Below, one piece after another: positions 5,085-5,156 of a stretch of 5,156 bases of DNA. Under the pieces are notes generated by a model that did not search any database, was not told the origin of the DNA, and worked only from the letters and a program-made list of their open reading frames with translations. The DNA lies in assembly GCA_958448375.1 (NCBI GenBank), contig CAUDDU010000085.1:1-5156 (forward strand), written 5' to 3'. Every line of letters starts with the position of its first letter. Within the stretch, counting starts at the first letter, position 1. The stretch comes from an uncultured Collinsella sp. GTDB taxonomy: Bacteria > Actinomycetota > Coriobacteriia > Coriobacteriales > Coriobacteriaceae. The translations under genes were made by a program, and so were the position numbers.

Positions 5085-5100
5085 GCAAAAACGTTTTTGC
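5085..5100. promoter_or_regulatory. 16-bp perfect palindrome, candidate LacI/CcpA-type operator of pckA
   Basis: GCAAAAACGTTTTTGC is a perfect palindrome with the central CG and AAACGTTT core typical of operators bound by LacI/GalR-family proteins, including catabolite control proteins. It lies 74 bp upstream of the pckA start. A weak promoter reading would place it exactly between TTGCCG (-35) and TATCGG (-10), where a bound protein would block RNA polymerase. The palindrome is certain; the regulator is inferred. Confidence 0.5.
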
Positions 5101-5156
5101 GGCAACGGCGAAGCGCCCGCCCAACGGTCAAAAATCGCAGGCAAGCGGCCTAGTCA

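Noticed and set aside
5103..5124. GC-rich imperfect hairpin upstream of pckA as a terminator of a preceding gene
   Set aside because: Pairing needs several wobbles and a bulge, and no T tract follows directly.

Overview
The window is GC-rich and compact. Five protein genes all lie on the minus strand, and a plus-strand terminator at the left edge marks the end of a gene beginning outside the window. Protein content, codon style and the repeat family are consistent with a high-GC gut actinobacterium of the class Coriobacteriia, most likely Collinsella. That assignment is recognition and inference; there is no rRNA or marker gene here to prove it.

Layout, left to right: (1) 1-394 has no recognisable gene. 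It holds a good rho-independent terminator (45-72, plus strand), a second small hairpin and a long perfect inverted repeat (120-161). (2) 395-715: a minimal O6-alkylguanine-DNA alkyltransferase-domain protein that keeps the catalytic Cys. (3) 796-1650: a DegV/FakB-type fatty-acid-binding protein. (4) 1770-2219: a MarR-family regulator immediately upstream of degV in transcription order. (5) 2393-3112: a B3/4-domain protein (the tRNA-editing-like domain of PheT), preceded by a likely promoter and a roughly 138-nt leader rich in hairpins. (6) 3340-5010: ATP-dependent phosphoenolpyruvate carboxykinase (pckA), complete, with a LacI-type palindrome upstream.

The most striking structure outside the genes is a 39-bp palindromic repeat present four times (339, 745, 2325, 3285). 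Copies are nearly identical and alternate in orientation. Each sits 12-29 bp beyond the stop codon of a gene (alkyltransferase, degV, B3/4, pckA). The one gene lacking a copy after its stop is marR, which probably shares a transcript with degV. The copies look like REP/MITE-type elements that also serve as transcript 3' ends.

The genes do not form one pathway. pckA is central carbon metabolism (gluconeogenesis / PEP-oxaloacetate node). marR-degV is plausibly a fatty-acid-sensing pair, by analogy with FabT and FakB. The alkyltransferase is DNA repair. The B3/4 protein has no established role. The best candidate for something undescribed is the B3/4 leader, where one RNA segment can pair with either of two others.
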